NCBI GenBank assembly: GCA_947073645.1
Contig: CAMTMK010000002.1
Location: 49,094 to 113,093 of the forward strand
Source of the DNA: an uncultured bacterium
Lineage (GTDB): Bacteria; Cyanobacteriota; Vampirovibrionia; Gastranaerophilales; Gastranaerophilaceae
Direction of reading: 5' to 3'
DNA length: 64,000 nt
This document shows positions 1 through 7,779 of the stretch, piece by piece; position 1 is the first letter of the stretch, and every line of letters begins with the position of its first letter. Below the pieces are notes generated by a model. That model searched no databases and was not told the origin of the DNA. It worked only from the letters and a program-made list of their open reading frames with translations. The translations under genes were made by a program, and so were the position numbers.

Positions 1-93
1 GTTTGAAACCGCCTCTTTATATAAATTATCAAGGCGTAGTGCATTTGCTTTTTCATAAAAACTATTCAGAGTGTTATATTTTTTAGTGTTCAT
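1..93 (-). CDS. Partial hypothetical protein, N-terminus only (possible TPR protein)
   Basis: An open frame runs leftward off the window edge from an ATG at 93; a second in-frame ATG at 105 is also possible. The visible ~31 residues begin MNTKKYNTLNSFYEKANALR and contain an alternating pattern (FYEKANALRLDNLYKEA) like the first helices of a TPR repeat. No clear Shine-Dalgarno sequence precedes either ATG. Too little is visible to assign a function. It is divergent from the gene at 196. Confidence 0.4.
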   Translation of the reverse strand, partial: MNTKKYNTLNSFYEKANALRLDNLYKEAVSN

Positions 94-130
94 CAATCTA
101 ATCATAGATTTTTTTTTATATTTGATGAAC
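88..130. repeat. Inverted repeat in divergent intergenic region
   Basis: GTTCATCAA at 88-96 and TTGATGAAC at 122-130 are perfect reverse complements separated by an AT-rich spacer with a T8-9 run. It lies between divergent genes and covers the start of the left gene, so it could be an operator or a hairpin. Function is unknown. Confidence 0.4.
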
Positions 131-159
131 ATCCGTTTGATGTAGAACTTTATCAATCA

Positions 160-189
160 TTGGATTTATTATTGTGATTGTGGTATAAA
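160..189 (+). promoter_or_regulatory. Putative promoter, leaderless type
   Basis: An extended -10 (TGGTATAAA, core 184-189) lies 6 nt before the ATG at 196. A weak -35 TTGGAT is at 160-165 (spacer 18). The predicted start of transcription coincides with the start codon. Confidence 0.45.
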
Positions 190-195
190 GTTGTT

Positions 196-1008
196 ATGAA
201 AAAGTATTTGGTTTGGTTGTTAATATTAACGGGAATACCTGCTTTTGCAGATGAGATTATGCTTCGCGGGGTAGAAACTCAAGCTGTACAGCTTCCGAAA
301 GTTAATATTAATCAAAAACAATCTCTGCTTATTAATGATGAACAAGTACTTTCAGAACTTATTAACCGCCAAAAAGAAAAAGATTTAGAAGATATTGAAA
401 ACTTGTGGAAGGGGACTGTTGAGAACAATCAGGTTATCGGATTTGCACTGAAAAAGCTTGCAACTCCTGAAAGCCAGCGCAGAATTCATTCATCTCTTAT
501 GGCAAAAACTTTGTCGGCAGTTGTCGCGGGTGCGTCTTTTGCCCCGTCTTTAGTCGGAGCTGATTATGCTGTTCAATCAGGTGCTTTTGCAGCGGGCAGA
601 CTCGCTCAAAACCTTATTAATCGTAAAAATATGCCGACTGAAATTCCTTTGACTGATACCGAGCTTATTGAACTTGCGGGACTTGTCGAAAATCTTCAAG
701 ACAAGATTATTACAGCATATTATAATTACAAAAGTTCTCTTTCTCAATTGAAAGAAACGCGACAAAAACTGCTTTTGTATAATAAAAATTATGCCAAAGC
801 GCTTGATGATGAGGATTTAATGGAAATTTCCATTTCGTCATCACTTTACGATAATATGCGTGTTGAAGAATTTTATTATTTGGAAAACGCAAAAAAATAT
901 CACCTTGAGCTTCAAAGGCTTGCAGGTAAGAAAGTTGTTGATAAATTAAATTTGTATCAATTTAATTACAATTCAACTCTTGTCGGAGAAAAGGCGGTGG
1001 GTAAATGA
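196..1008 (+). CDS. Exported coiled-coil protein (paralogue A)
   Basis: This is a 270-aa protein of unrecognised family. It starts with a clear signal peptide (MKKYLVWLLILTGIPAFA, cleavage before DEI), so it acts in the envelope. I chose the ATG at 196 over an upstream in-frame TTG at 178 because it opens the signal peptide. The middle is small-residue and hydrophobic (AVVAGASFAPSLVGADYAV). The C-terminal half is two long helices with the signature YYNYKSSLSQLKETRQKLLLY. It is a tandem paralogue of the next gene: both share a block like LWxGxxxxxxxIxFALxKLAxP and then DLQ/NLQ...YYNY. The helical half has some resemblance to the TolC-type barrel proteins, but no beta segments are evident. Its stop overlaps the next start (ATGA), suggesting an operon with the genes up to 2527. 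Confidence 0.75.
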   Translation: MKKYLVWLLILTGIPAFADEIMLRGVETQAVQLPKVNINQKQSLLINDEQVLSELINRQKEKDLEDIENLWKGTVENNQVIGFALKKLATPESQRRIHSSLMAKTLSAVVAGASFAPSLVGADYAVQSGAFAAGRLAQNLINRKNMPTEIPLTDTELIELAGLVENLQDKIITAYYNYKSSLSQLKETRQKLLLYNKNYAKALDDEDLMEISISSSLYDNMRVEEFYYLENAKKYHLELQRLAGKKVVDKLNLYQFNYNSTLVGEKAVGK

Positions 1009-1883
1009 AAAAAATATTGACTCTGATTTTAATATTTTTTGCTTTGCCTGTATCTGCCGTAAGTTATGATGAGTTGAAGATGCCAAAAGACCATGCTTAT
1101 CGTACCGGTTTATCTGAAGATCCTGAAAAAGAATATTTTGAAGCAAAGGCGCAAAATGTTTTACATCAGGAATATGTGAAAAAAGAGGCACAGCAGTTTA
1201 ATGTTAATGATTTAACTTTCGCGGATTTGAGTATTAAACAGATATCAAGAGAAGTTTCGGCAGACTTGGAACTTAATCAGGAAGATATGGTTGGGGATTT
1301 GTCAGTGTTGTGGCAGGGGGCTGCATCTCAAAGTGAAACAATAAATTTTGCACTTTATAAGCTTGCAAACCCTGATGAAGACAAGCCTGATGAAAAATCT
1401 GTTAAAAAAGTTTTGACAACAATTGCAAGTATGTCGACTCTTGCAGGTGCTACTATGGGAAACCCTGTTGTTGCTGCAGGTTCTTTAATCGGGAGTAATG
1501 TTCTTGGGATTATGTCGCAGGATACGAAAGCCCTTAACTACAAATATACTAAAGTTAATGATGCTGATATGATTATTTTAGTCAGAAAAATTGAGGACTT
1601 ACAACAAAGAACAGTTGACCTTTATTATAATTATATGACATCGCGAAAAAAACTTAAAATGATTGATGAAATTGTGGCAGAGCGCAAAAAAAATTATGAG
1701 TATGCTCAGAATATGTCAAGAGAAGTTATATTGATTGCAGATGCATATTACAGAACTGCTCTCGATAATCATATGAAAGCTCGTTCCGAGTATTTTGCAA
1801 AGCGTGCTTCTTTAGAACAGTTTGTAGGTAACGAAGTTTTTGCACAGTTTGAACAAGATTTGAAGAAACGAGAGCAAAAATGA
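1005..1883 (+). CDS. Exported coiled-coil protein (paralogue B)
   Basis: This 292-aa protein has a signal peptide (MKKILTLILIFFALPVSA). Its layout matches the preceding gene: a charged N-terminal region, a DLSVLWQGAASQSETINFAL block, a small-residue hydrophobic segment (residues ~140-170), and a long helical C-terminal half containing DLYYNYMTSRKKLKMIDEIV. It overlaps the upstream gene by 4 nt, and its stop overlaps the next start, so the three genes are probably translationally coupled. Function is unknown. An envelope role is inferred from the signal peptide. The pair probably arose by tandem duplication followed by strong divergence. Confidence 0.75.
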   Translation: MKKILTLILIFFALPVSAVSYDELKMPKDHAYRTGLSEDPEKEYFEAKAQNVLHQEYVKKEAQQFNVNDLTFADLSIKQISREVSADLELNQEDMVGDLSVLWQGAASQSETINFALYKLANPDEDKPDEKSVKKVLTTIASMSTLAGATMGNPVVAAGSLIGSNVLGIMSQDTKALNYKYTKVNDADMIILVRKIEDLQQRTVDLYYNYMTSRKKLKMIDEIVAERKKNYEYAQNMSREVILIADAYYRTALDNHMKARSEYFAKRASLEQFVGNEVFAQFEQDLKKREQK

Positions 1884-2527
1884 AGTTTATTCCATATGAA
1901 GTAAAAACAGGTGCTGAGAATATGCAAATTGATTGTGATTTGTTGGAACAAGCGATTGTTCAACAAAGTTCAGAACCTGTTTTCAGATTATACGGCTGGT
2001 CGCCGGCTTGTGTTTCTTTAGGGCGAAATCAAAAAAATGATTTTATAGATGGAAATTTTTTAAGAGAAAATAATATTGATATTGTACGCCGTCTTACCGG
2101 CGGGCGTGCTCTTTTGCATGCAGATGAAATTACTTACAGTTTCGTATGTCACGCATCTTATCTTAAAAATGGCGAAAATATTGTTTCTTCATACAAAGAA
2201 ATTTCTCAAATTTTAATTGATGCATTTAAAAAGCTTGATATTGAACTTGAGTTTGGCGGAAAACCTAAAGCTTGTGGAAATTTCTGTATGCTTGTTTCAA
2301 CGGGTGCAGATTTGTGTTATCAGGGAAGAAAATTGATAGGTTCTGCACAGTTCAGAAAAGAAAATTACATTCTTCAACACGGTTCAATTCTTTATGATTA
2401 TGACCGTGAACTCTTAGAAAAAGTTTTTAAAGAAAAAGTTGATACATCCTCAATTATCTCTGTTAAAGAGATTAACCCCGAGTTGAAAAAAGAAGATATT
2501 ATTGATATGTTAAGAAATGTTAATTAG
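1880..2527 (+). CDS. lipM: Lipoate/octanoate-protein transferase (LipM/LplA family)
   Basis: This 215-aa protein belongs to the biotin/lipoate protein ligase fold. The family motif RRLTGGRALLHADEITYSF and a later GRKLIGSAQFR...LQHGSI block are clear. A Cys in the segment GNFCMLVSTGADL sits where LipM-type octanoyltransferases carry their catalytic Cys, which favours octanoyl transfer over ATP-dependent lipoate ligation. At 215 aa it is shorter than typical LplA (~330 aa) and has no C-terminal accessory domain. The expected role is lipoylation of 2-oxoacid dehydrogenase E2 or glycine-cleavage H protein in the cytoplasm. It overlaps the upstream gene by 4 nt. The symbol is by family resemblance; LplA-like activity remains possible. 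Confidence 0.8.
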   Translation: MKFIPYEVKTGAENMQIDCDLLEQAIVQQSSEPVFRLYGWSPACVSLGRNQKNDFIDGNFLRENNIDIVRRLTGGRALLHADEITYSFVCHASYLKNGENIVSSYKEISQILIDAFKKLDIELEFGGKPKACGNFCMLVSTGADLCYQGRKLIGSAQFRKENYILQHGSILYDYDRELLEKVFKEKVDTSSIISVKEINPELKKEDIIDMLRNVN

Positions 2528-2604
2528 TTTTTAACGTTTCATGCAATTTTTAAAAAGAAAAATACTTTATATAAATACGGGGAATAACTTAAGGGGATAA
2601 CAAG

Positions 2605-4116
2605 ATGTTTGGCTCAATTTATGGACCAGGAGTTTTAAATGATACTATAGTTCCAGGATACGGAGTAACTAAATTTCCAGTTAATCTTAATACATTCTGG
2701 TCACTTCCTAATGGTACAACAAGAAACTTTGGTGAAGCTACTCAATATGTAACTTATCCGATGGGTCGTCCTCAATTTATGTATGATTTGGCACAAGGTT
2801 TTACATCTCCAAACCATATCAGCAACTGGAATCCTATGTTGATTGGTATGAATTTGTCAAATGGTACAACTAATCCGTTTTTGACACAACAAGGCCAAAT
2901 GAATGCTTTTCAATGGGGCGCTAATATGGTTCAACAAATGCAGGTTCAACAAGCAGTACAAGGTATTGCTCAAGCATTGAACTCAATGGAAAGCAGTTTG
3001 TCTGGTCTTGTTAATTCCGATAAATTAACAAATGCTCAAAAAGCAACTTTAAAAGGTCTTCTTGAAGAAGTAAAAGCTTTGAAATCTAAAATTGAATCTC
3101 AATTAAAAGCTAAAAATCCAACACAAGAAGAAGTAACAGCAATGCAAAACGAAGTTTTGGATTTGCAGAAAAAAGTTGGTGAAGCTGCTGATAAAATCAG
3201 AGCTGATGTAAATGAAGCTGGAGATAGTTCATCATCTTCATCATCAAGTTCATCTTCATCTGAATCTTCTTCTGATCCTGCAGATTTAACCGGTACAGAA
3301 TATGAAAATATAGATCCTGAAACTGGAAAACCGAATTCATTGACTACTCCGTCTGATGCTGAAAAAGAAGAATTCTGTGCTGCTATTGAAAGATGTATTC
3401 ATGGTGCAGGTACTGATGAAGATACTCTAAGACAGATTTTACCAGGTCTTAACGAAAATAATATTGTTGAAGTTATTAGCCACTGGGAAGAAACTAGAGG
3501 CAAACATGATGATAATGAAGGGTTATTTGCAAGATTATTTAAAGATTTGAATGATGGCGAACAAAAGGAAATGGTTCCCATACTTTTAAAAGCTTTAACT
3601 GCTCGTGCAGAAGCTTTGGGTATAGGAGAAGAAATTAAACAAGAAATTGCAAATATCAATAAAGAATTATTGACAGAAGGTCATAATTGGTATTGCCTAT
3701 GGTTAGATGCCGGTCAAGATGATGATGTTCTTAAAAACAATTTAATGTCTATCTACAACAAAATTGTAGAAAAAGAAACTGCTAACAAAACCGGTGCTCA
3801 AGAAGTTCTTGATGGTAAAAAGAACGAACACAATACAGAAGTTGAACAAAGAAAACAAGAAGTTATCACTGAAAAGAAAAACGAAATCGCTAATAAATTG
3901 AAAGATGCTTTGAAATTAGACGAAGTTCCTCAATTATCTTCAGCTTTAAAAATTGAAACAGATGATAATGGCGAATTTACAGGTTATTCAATCGAATTAA
4001 ATACACCAAACGGTAAAGTTAAAGTTACAGGCCAAACATACCAAGAGTTAGCTCTTGCTATTGAAAACAACAACTTAGAAGTTGAAGATGTTTTAGTTAG
4101 ACAACCAAAAGCTTAG
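2605..4116 (+). CDS. Large protein with annexin-like repeat and poly-Ser linker
   Basis: This is a 503-aa protein without a signal peptide. The start has a good Shine-Dalgarno (AAGGGGATAACAAG before ATG 2605). The N-terminus (1-110) is Gly/Asn/Pro-rich. Residues 110-205 are coiled-coil, followed by a run of Ser (about 207-223) encoded by a TCA/TCT repeat. Residues ~254-335 resemble one annexin repeat: an FCAAIERCIHGAGTDEDTL segment matches the annexin core G-x-G-T-D-E calcium-loop motif, followed by helices ending in LLKAL. The C-terminus is charged helix. Annexin repeats normally come in fours; here I see one clear copy. Function is unknown. Confidence 0.7.
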   Translation: MFGSIYGPGVLNDTIVPGYGVTKFPVNLNTFWSLPNGTTRNFGEATQYVTYPMGRPQFMYDLAQGFTSPNHISNWNPMLIGMNLSNGTTNPFLTQQGQMNAFQWGANMVQQMQVQQAVQGIAQALNSMESSLSGLVNSDKLTNAQKATLKGLLEEVKALKSKIESQLKAKNPTQEEVTAMQNEVLDLQKKVGEAADKIRADVNEAGDSSSSSSSSSSSSESSSDPADLTGTEYENIDPETGKPNSLTTPSDAEKEEFCAAIERCIHGAGTDEDTLRQILPGLNENNIVEVISHWEETRGKHDDNEGLFARLFKDLNDGEQKEMVPILLKALTARAEALGIGEEIKQEIANINKELLTEGHNWYCLWLDAGQDDDVLKNNLMSIYNKIVEKETANKTGAQEVLDGKKNEHNTEVEQRKQEVITEKKNEIANKLKDALKLDEVPQLSSALKIETDDNGEFTGYSIELNTPNGKVKVTGQTYQELALAIENNNLEVEDVLVRQPKA

Positions 4117-4241
4117 CGGATTGCGAGCTAAGGGCGTAAGACCCGTAAAACGCTAGCAATCAAGAAAAACTTAAATTGATTCCTCATAGTGGTAAAAGAT
4201 AGAAGTGAAGAGCCTATTATGGTTAGGTAGAAAGTAGGAAA
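4117..4241 (+). other. Possible structured 3' region / small RNA
   Basis: The 125 nt between the stop codon and the terminator are unusually rich in self-complementarity. GATTGC (4120-4125) pairs with GCAATC about 30 nt later. Inside are GGG/CCC and GCGT/ACGC pairings that could compete or form a pseudoknot, and a further CCTA/TAGG hairpin lies near 4213-4226. No open frame is evident. It may be the structured 3' end of the mRNA or a processed small RNA. No known family is recognised. Confidence 0.35.
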
Positions 4242-4268
4242 AAGACCTTGGTTAATCCAAGGTTTTTT
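4242..4268 (+). terminator. Rho-independent terminator
   Basis: A 7-bp stem ACCTTGG/CCAAGGT with loop TTAAT is followed by a T6 run. It ends the transcript of the annexin-like gene. Confidence 0.85.
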
Positions 4269-4324
4269 ATTTGTACTACGTACGTAGCCACATTTTGTTT
4301 TGGTGCAATTTTATAAATTTATTT

Positions 4325-4975
4325 TTATAAATACACTTTTGCAATGTCTATATCGTTTTGAGTCGTGATTTTGATGTTTTTGTAGCTTCCGTTTAGGATG
4401 TAAACATCGTATCCTAGTTCTTCAAGCATTCCTGCATCATCAGTGAAGTTTTGTCCGAGTAGTTTTTCGTGTGCTGATTTTATAAGATTGTATTCAAAAG
4501 CTTGCGGGGTTTGGGTATTGTAAAGCTTTGAACGGTCAATGGTTTTTATGATTTTTCCATCTACAACTTCCTTTATTGTATCGATTGTTTTTGTGGCAAC
4601 GGTTAAGGCTTTTTTGTCTTTTACCATGTCAATTGCGCTGTTAATTAAATCTGTTGTAATCATAGGACGCGCTCCGTCATGGATTAGAACATAATCGCAT
4701 TCTGAAGTTTTTAAACCATTAAAAACTGATGCTTGGCGGGTTTGACCGCCTTCTATAATTCTTACTTTTTTATAATCGGCAAAGATTTTTTGTAATTCTT
4801 CAATAATAGAAATATTTGCGCAGATTGTAATTTCGTCGACATTAGAAGCTTCAAAGGCATCAATAGTATACTTGATAACTTCTTTGCCGTGGATTTTTTC
4901 TAACAGTTTATTTGTATTTCCAAATCTTGATGATGTTCCGCCTGCGGGAATTATTGCATTTGTTTTTGTATTCAT
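4325..4975 (-). CDS. ispD: 2-C-methyl-D-erythritol 4-phosphate cytidylyltransferase
   Basis: This 216-aa protein carries out the CTP-dependent third step of the MEP isoprenoid pathway. The nucleotidyltransferase signature PAGGTSSRFG is at the N-terminus, followed by QTRQASVFNGL, the IspD-typical LIHDGARP, TQTPQAF, FTDDAGMLE and NIKITTQNDI near the end. Length is typical of the family, and no IspF domain is fused. It overlaps thiL by 4 nt and probably forms an operon with thiL and the GGDEF gene upstream. Confidence 0.95.
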   Translation of the reverse strand: MNTKTNAIIPAGGTSSRFGNTNKLLEKIHGKEVIKYTIDAFEASNVDEITICANISIIEELQKIFADYKKVRIIEGGQTRQASVFNGLKTSECDYVLIHDGARPMITTDLINSAIDMVKDKKALTVATKTIDTIKEVVDGKIIKTIDRSKLYNTQTPQAFEYNLIKSAHEKLLGQNFTDDAGMLEELGYDVYILNGSYKNIKITTQNDIDIAKVYL

Positions 4976-5850
4976 TTGTTTTCCTCAAAATGTTTATATA
5001 ACTTATCGTCAATGTTTGAATAGAATATTCCGTCAATTATAATACCTGTTTTTCCGCTTGTAACCTCGCCAATGCAGGTAAAATCTCCACTGTCCGGAAC
5101 GACGGCAACGAGTTGGTAATCCTCTCCGCCATATAAAACTCTTTCCATATCAACCGAAGAGTCGTGCGGGATTTTTGATGTATCAATGGAAATTGTTACT
5201 CCGCTTGCTTTTGCAATTTGCATTAAAGCATCCCCAAGTCCGTCTGATGTATCCATCATTGCATAATCATAATCAGCGTTAGAGGCAATTTTTTCAGAAA
5301 ATTCTCTTTGCGCAATAGGCATTAGGTGGGCATTTATGAATTTTGCAGGTTCGGTTTTCCCGCTTAATAAAAGTTGTAAACCTTTTGCACTGTTCCCATG
5401 TTCTCCTGAAACGATTACTTTATAACCCTTTTTTGCATTTGAACGGGAAGAAATTTTTCTGCTTTTAGTTGAACCGATTGCGGTTACTGACACAAAAATT
5501 TTGTCGCTTCCTGTTAAATCTCCGCCGACGATTTTAACTTCACCGCAAGCATCTTTTGCACCTTCATAAAAATTTTTTACAAAATCTTCATCGACATGTT
5601 TGGGAAGTGATAGTGAAATTGTAATGTATTTGGGTTCTGCTCCTGATGCACAAATGTCGCTTATATTAACCATTACTGATTTATAGCCGAGTTGATACGG
5701 CGTCATATAGTCCATTTTAAAATGCACATCTTCCACAAGGCTGTCTTGAGTGACGACAATTCCCAAATCTTTCAGGTATGCGCAATCGTCCCCGATATAG
5801 TTTGAATTTAGGGTTGATTTAATTATTTGAATAAGTTCTTTTTCTTTCAT
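4972..5850 (-). CDS. thiL: Thiamine-monophosphate kinase
   Basis: This 292-aa enzyme phosphorylates thiamine monophosphate to the diphosphate cofactor. It has the PurM/ThiL fold: the N-terminal IGDDCAYL and the motifs VTQDSLVEDVHF, YKSVMVNISDICASGAEP and VGGDLTGSDK (metal and substrate binding), then DTSDGLGDAL and YGGEDYQLV in the C-terminal half. It is slightly shorter than E. coli ThiL (~325 aa). The start overlaps the upstream stop (TAATG), and the stop overlaps ispD, consistent with translational coupling. Confidence 0.93.
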   Translation of the reverse strand: MKEKELIQIIKSTLNSNYIGDDCAYLKDLGIVVTQDSLVEDVHFKMDYMTPYQLGYKSVMVNISDICASGAEPKYITISLSLPKHVDEDFVKNFYEGAKDACGEVKIVGGDLTGSDKIFVSVTAIGSTKSRKISSRSNAKKGYKVIVSGEHGNSAKGLQLLLSGKTEPAKFINAHLMPIAQREFSEKIASNADYDYAMMDTSDGLGDALMQIAKASGVTISIDTSKIPHDSSVDMERVLYGGEDYQLVAVVPDSGDFTCIGEVTSGKTGIIIDGIFYSNIDDKLYKHFEENK

Positions 5851-7745
5851 TATGCATCAATATCAATAATAGTAACAAATTCCTGAACAAGAGCTGAATT
5901 CCATTTTTTGCCAGCATCTTGTTTGATAACTTCTACGGCTTGTTTTGGAGTGAGTTCTGCTCTGTAAGTTCTCGGTTCTATTAAAGCATAATAAGCATCT
6001 ACAATCAATATGATTTGTGATGTCATTGGGATTTTTTCACGTGCAATTTGTGCGGGGTAACCGCTTCCGTCCCAGTTTTCGTGGTGGTGTTCAATGATAG
6101 GAATAATATCTTGTACAGCACTGATAGGCTGAAGAATTTCTCTGGCTGCAATAATCGGATGTTCTTTAATTTGTTTCTTCTCTTCCTCAGTAAGAGGAGT
6201 TGTTTTTTGAAGAAGTTCCTGCGGCAGCATCAAGTTGCCTATATCATATAAAAGCATTGCAATTTTGAGATTGTCAATTTCGTCTTTTGGCAGGTCAAAA
6301 CGTTTTGCAAGGCTTACAGCAAGAAGTACTTTCGATTTTACTACACCGTTTTGATGAAGCGGATTGTAAGTTTGTGTCAGCATATCAGCTACTGTGTACA
6401 AAGCTTCTTTCGGTACTTCATTATCTTGTTTTTGAAGTTTTGTTTTAATATGTTCTGAAATTTCATTTCCGATATGGACATTATGTTTATTTAGGATATC
6501 CATAAATGTATTAATTGCAATTTCCTGCCAGCTTGTTTCGGAAATCGGTTTAGCAAGTGTAACTCTGTTTCTGCCGTTTCGTTTTGATTGATACATAGCC
6601 TGGTCTGTTAGTTCTAAGATATCTTCAATATTATCGGAATGTTCTAAAAATGTTGCGACCCCGATACTTGCAGTGATACGTTTGATTGTATCAAGATTTT
6701 CGCTTTCAAGTGCTTTTCGAATTCTTTCTGCTGCAACCATTGCGCCTTTAGAATCAACACCCGGCAGAATTACGTTAAATTCTTCACCGCCCATGCGTGC
6801 TGCCGTATCAATTGAGCGAGCGTTTCTTTTTAAAACTTCTGCAACTGTTTTAATTGCCAAATCACCGTATGCGTGACCAAATTTATCGTTAATTTGTTTA
6901 AGGTGGTCTAAATCCAGACCGATTACACTGAACGGTTGTTTTTGACGCAGTGCACGCGTAACTTCTTTTTTTAGGTATTCTTCAAAATATCTTCTGTTAT
7001 AAAGTCCTGTAAGGCCGTCTGTTACAGCCTGCGCCTTAACTTCTTCAAACAAACCTGCAATAGTAATTGCCATTTCAATTTGCTGAGCAAACATATTCAA
7101 AAAGTCGGTTTCACCTGCTGTAAGTTCTTTTCTTGATGAGAATACGTTAAACCAGCCGAAATGAGAGTTTCTTGCAAACAGTGGAATATTTATAATTGCT
7201 TTGCTAGGACTGCCGTCTACAACTTCTTTTAATATATCATCAGGAATTTCAGGTATTACCGATTTTAAAGTTCCGCCGATATCAAGAGTTAATCCGATTT
7301 CTTTTGTTTTGGCTGTTTGGGCATAGATACTTTCAGAATTATAAACAAGTTTTCTTGTTTGTATAGGACCTTTAATAAGTTTATCTACACGTTTGATTGA
7401 TGTATCGTTTGATTGAGCCAAAACTGTCAGGTAGATACCATTTTCGTCTTCGCATTTTTTTATGATATTACAATGAAGATATCCCAGTTCGCCCTGAATA
7501 CTGTTTACGATTGTTTCAAGAACGCTTTGTAATGGACGGGAAGCATTCATCATATCCCAGATGTGCTGTAAGGTAAGCATTCTTTTATTTGCGATATTTA
7601 ATTCGCGGGTGCGTTGTTCAATTTCTTTTTCCAGCTGGAGGTTGCGCTCGTAGATTTCAAGATAATCTTGTTTTCCGCTGTATATGGTGTTTTCAACTTC
7701 TGAAACTTTTTTATAAATATCTTTTAAATTTTTGAAAAAATCCAT
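5850..7745 (-). CDS. GAF-GGDEF-HD-GYP cyclic-di-GMP signalling protein with altered HD motif
   Basis: This is a 631-aa soluble protein. I take ATG 7745; the longer frame starts with TTG at 7793 inside the upstream gene. Order: N-terminal coiled coil (20-60), GAF-like domain (~70-230), GGDEF domain with GGEEF at 319-323 and a product-inhibition RxxD motif (RSID, 310-313), then an HD-GYP-type domain (~415-625). In the last domain the usual HDIGK is YDIGN (500-504), while H529, the HHHE run and GYP (562-564) remain. Diguanylate cyclase activity is likely. Phosphodiesterase activity is doubtful because the metal-binding His of the HD pair is Tyr. It is coupled to thiL by a TAATG overlap. Confidence 0.9.
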   Translation of the reverse strand: MDFFKNLKDIYKKVSEVENTIYSGKQDYLEIYERNLQLEKEIEQRTRELNIANKRMLTLQHIWDMMNASRPLQSVLETIVNSIQGELGYLHCNIIKKCEDENGIYLTVLAQSNDTSIKRVDKLIKGPIQTRKLVYNSESIYAQTAKTKEIGLTLDIGGTLKSVIPEIPDDILKEVVDGSPSKAIINIPLFARNSHFGWFNVFSSRKELTAGETDFLNMFAQQIEMAITIAGLFEEVKAQAVTDGLTGLYNRRYFEEYLKKEVTRALRQKQPFSVIGLDLDHLKQINDKFGHAYGDLAIKTVAEVLKRNARSIDTAARMGGEEFNVILPGVDSKGAMVAAERIRKALESENLDTIKRITASIGVATFLEHSDNIEDILELTDQAMYQSKRNGRNRVTLAKPISETSWQEIAINTFMDILNKHNVHIGNEISEHIKTKLQKQDNEVPKEALYTVADMLTQTYNPLHQNGVVKSKVLLAVSLAKRFDLPKDEIDNLKIAMLLYDIGNLMLPQELLQKTTPLTEEEKKQIKEHPIIAAREILQPISAVQDIIPIIEHHHENWDGSGYPAQIAREKIPMTSQIILIVDAYYALIEPRTYRAELTPKQAVEVIKQDAGKKWNSALVQEFVTIIDIDA

Positions 7746-7751
7746 ATTATT

Positions 7752-7779
7752 ATTATACACTATGTTTTGAATTTTGCAA
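7752..7779 (-). promoter_or_regulatory. Putative leaderless promoter of the GGDEF gene
   Basis: On the minus strand, -35 TTGCAA (7779-7774), spacer 16, and -10 TATAAT (7757-7752) lie 6 nt before ATG 7745. There is no Shine-Dalgarno. The promoter sits in the 3' end of the upstream kinase gene. Confidence 0.6.
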
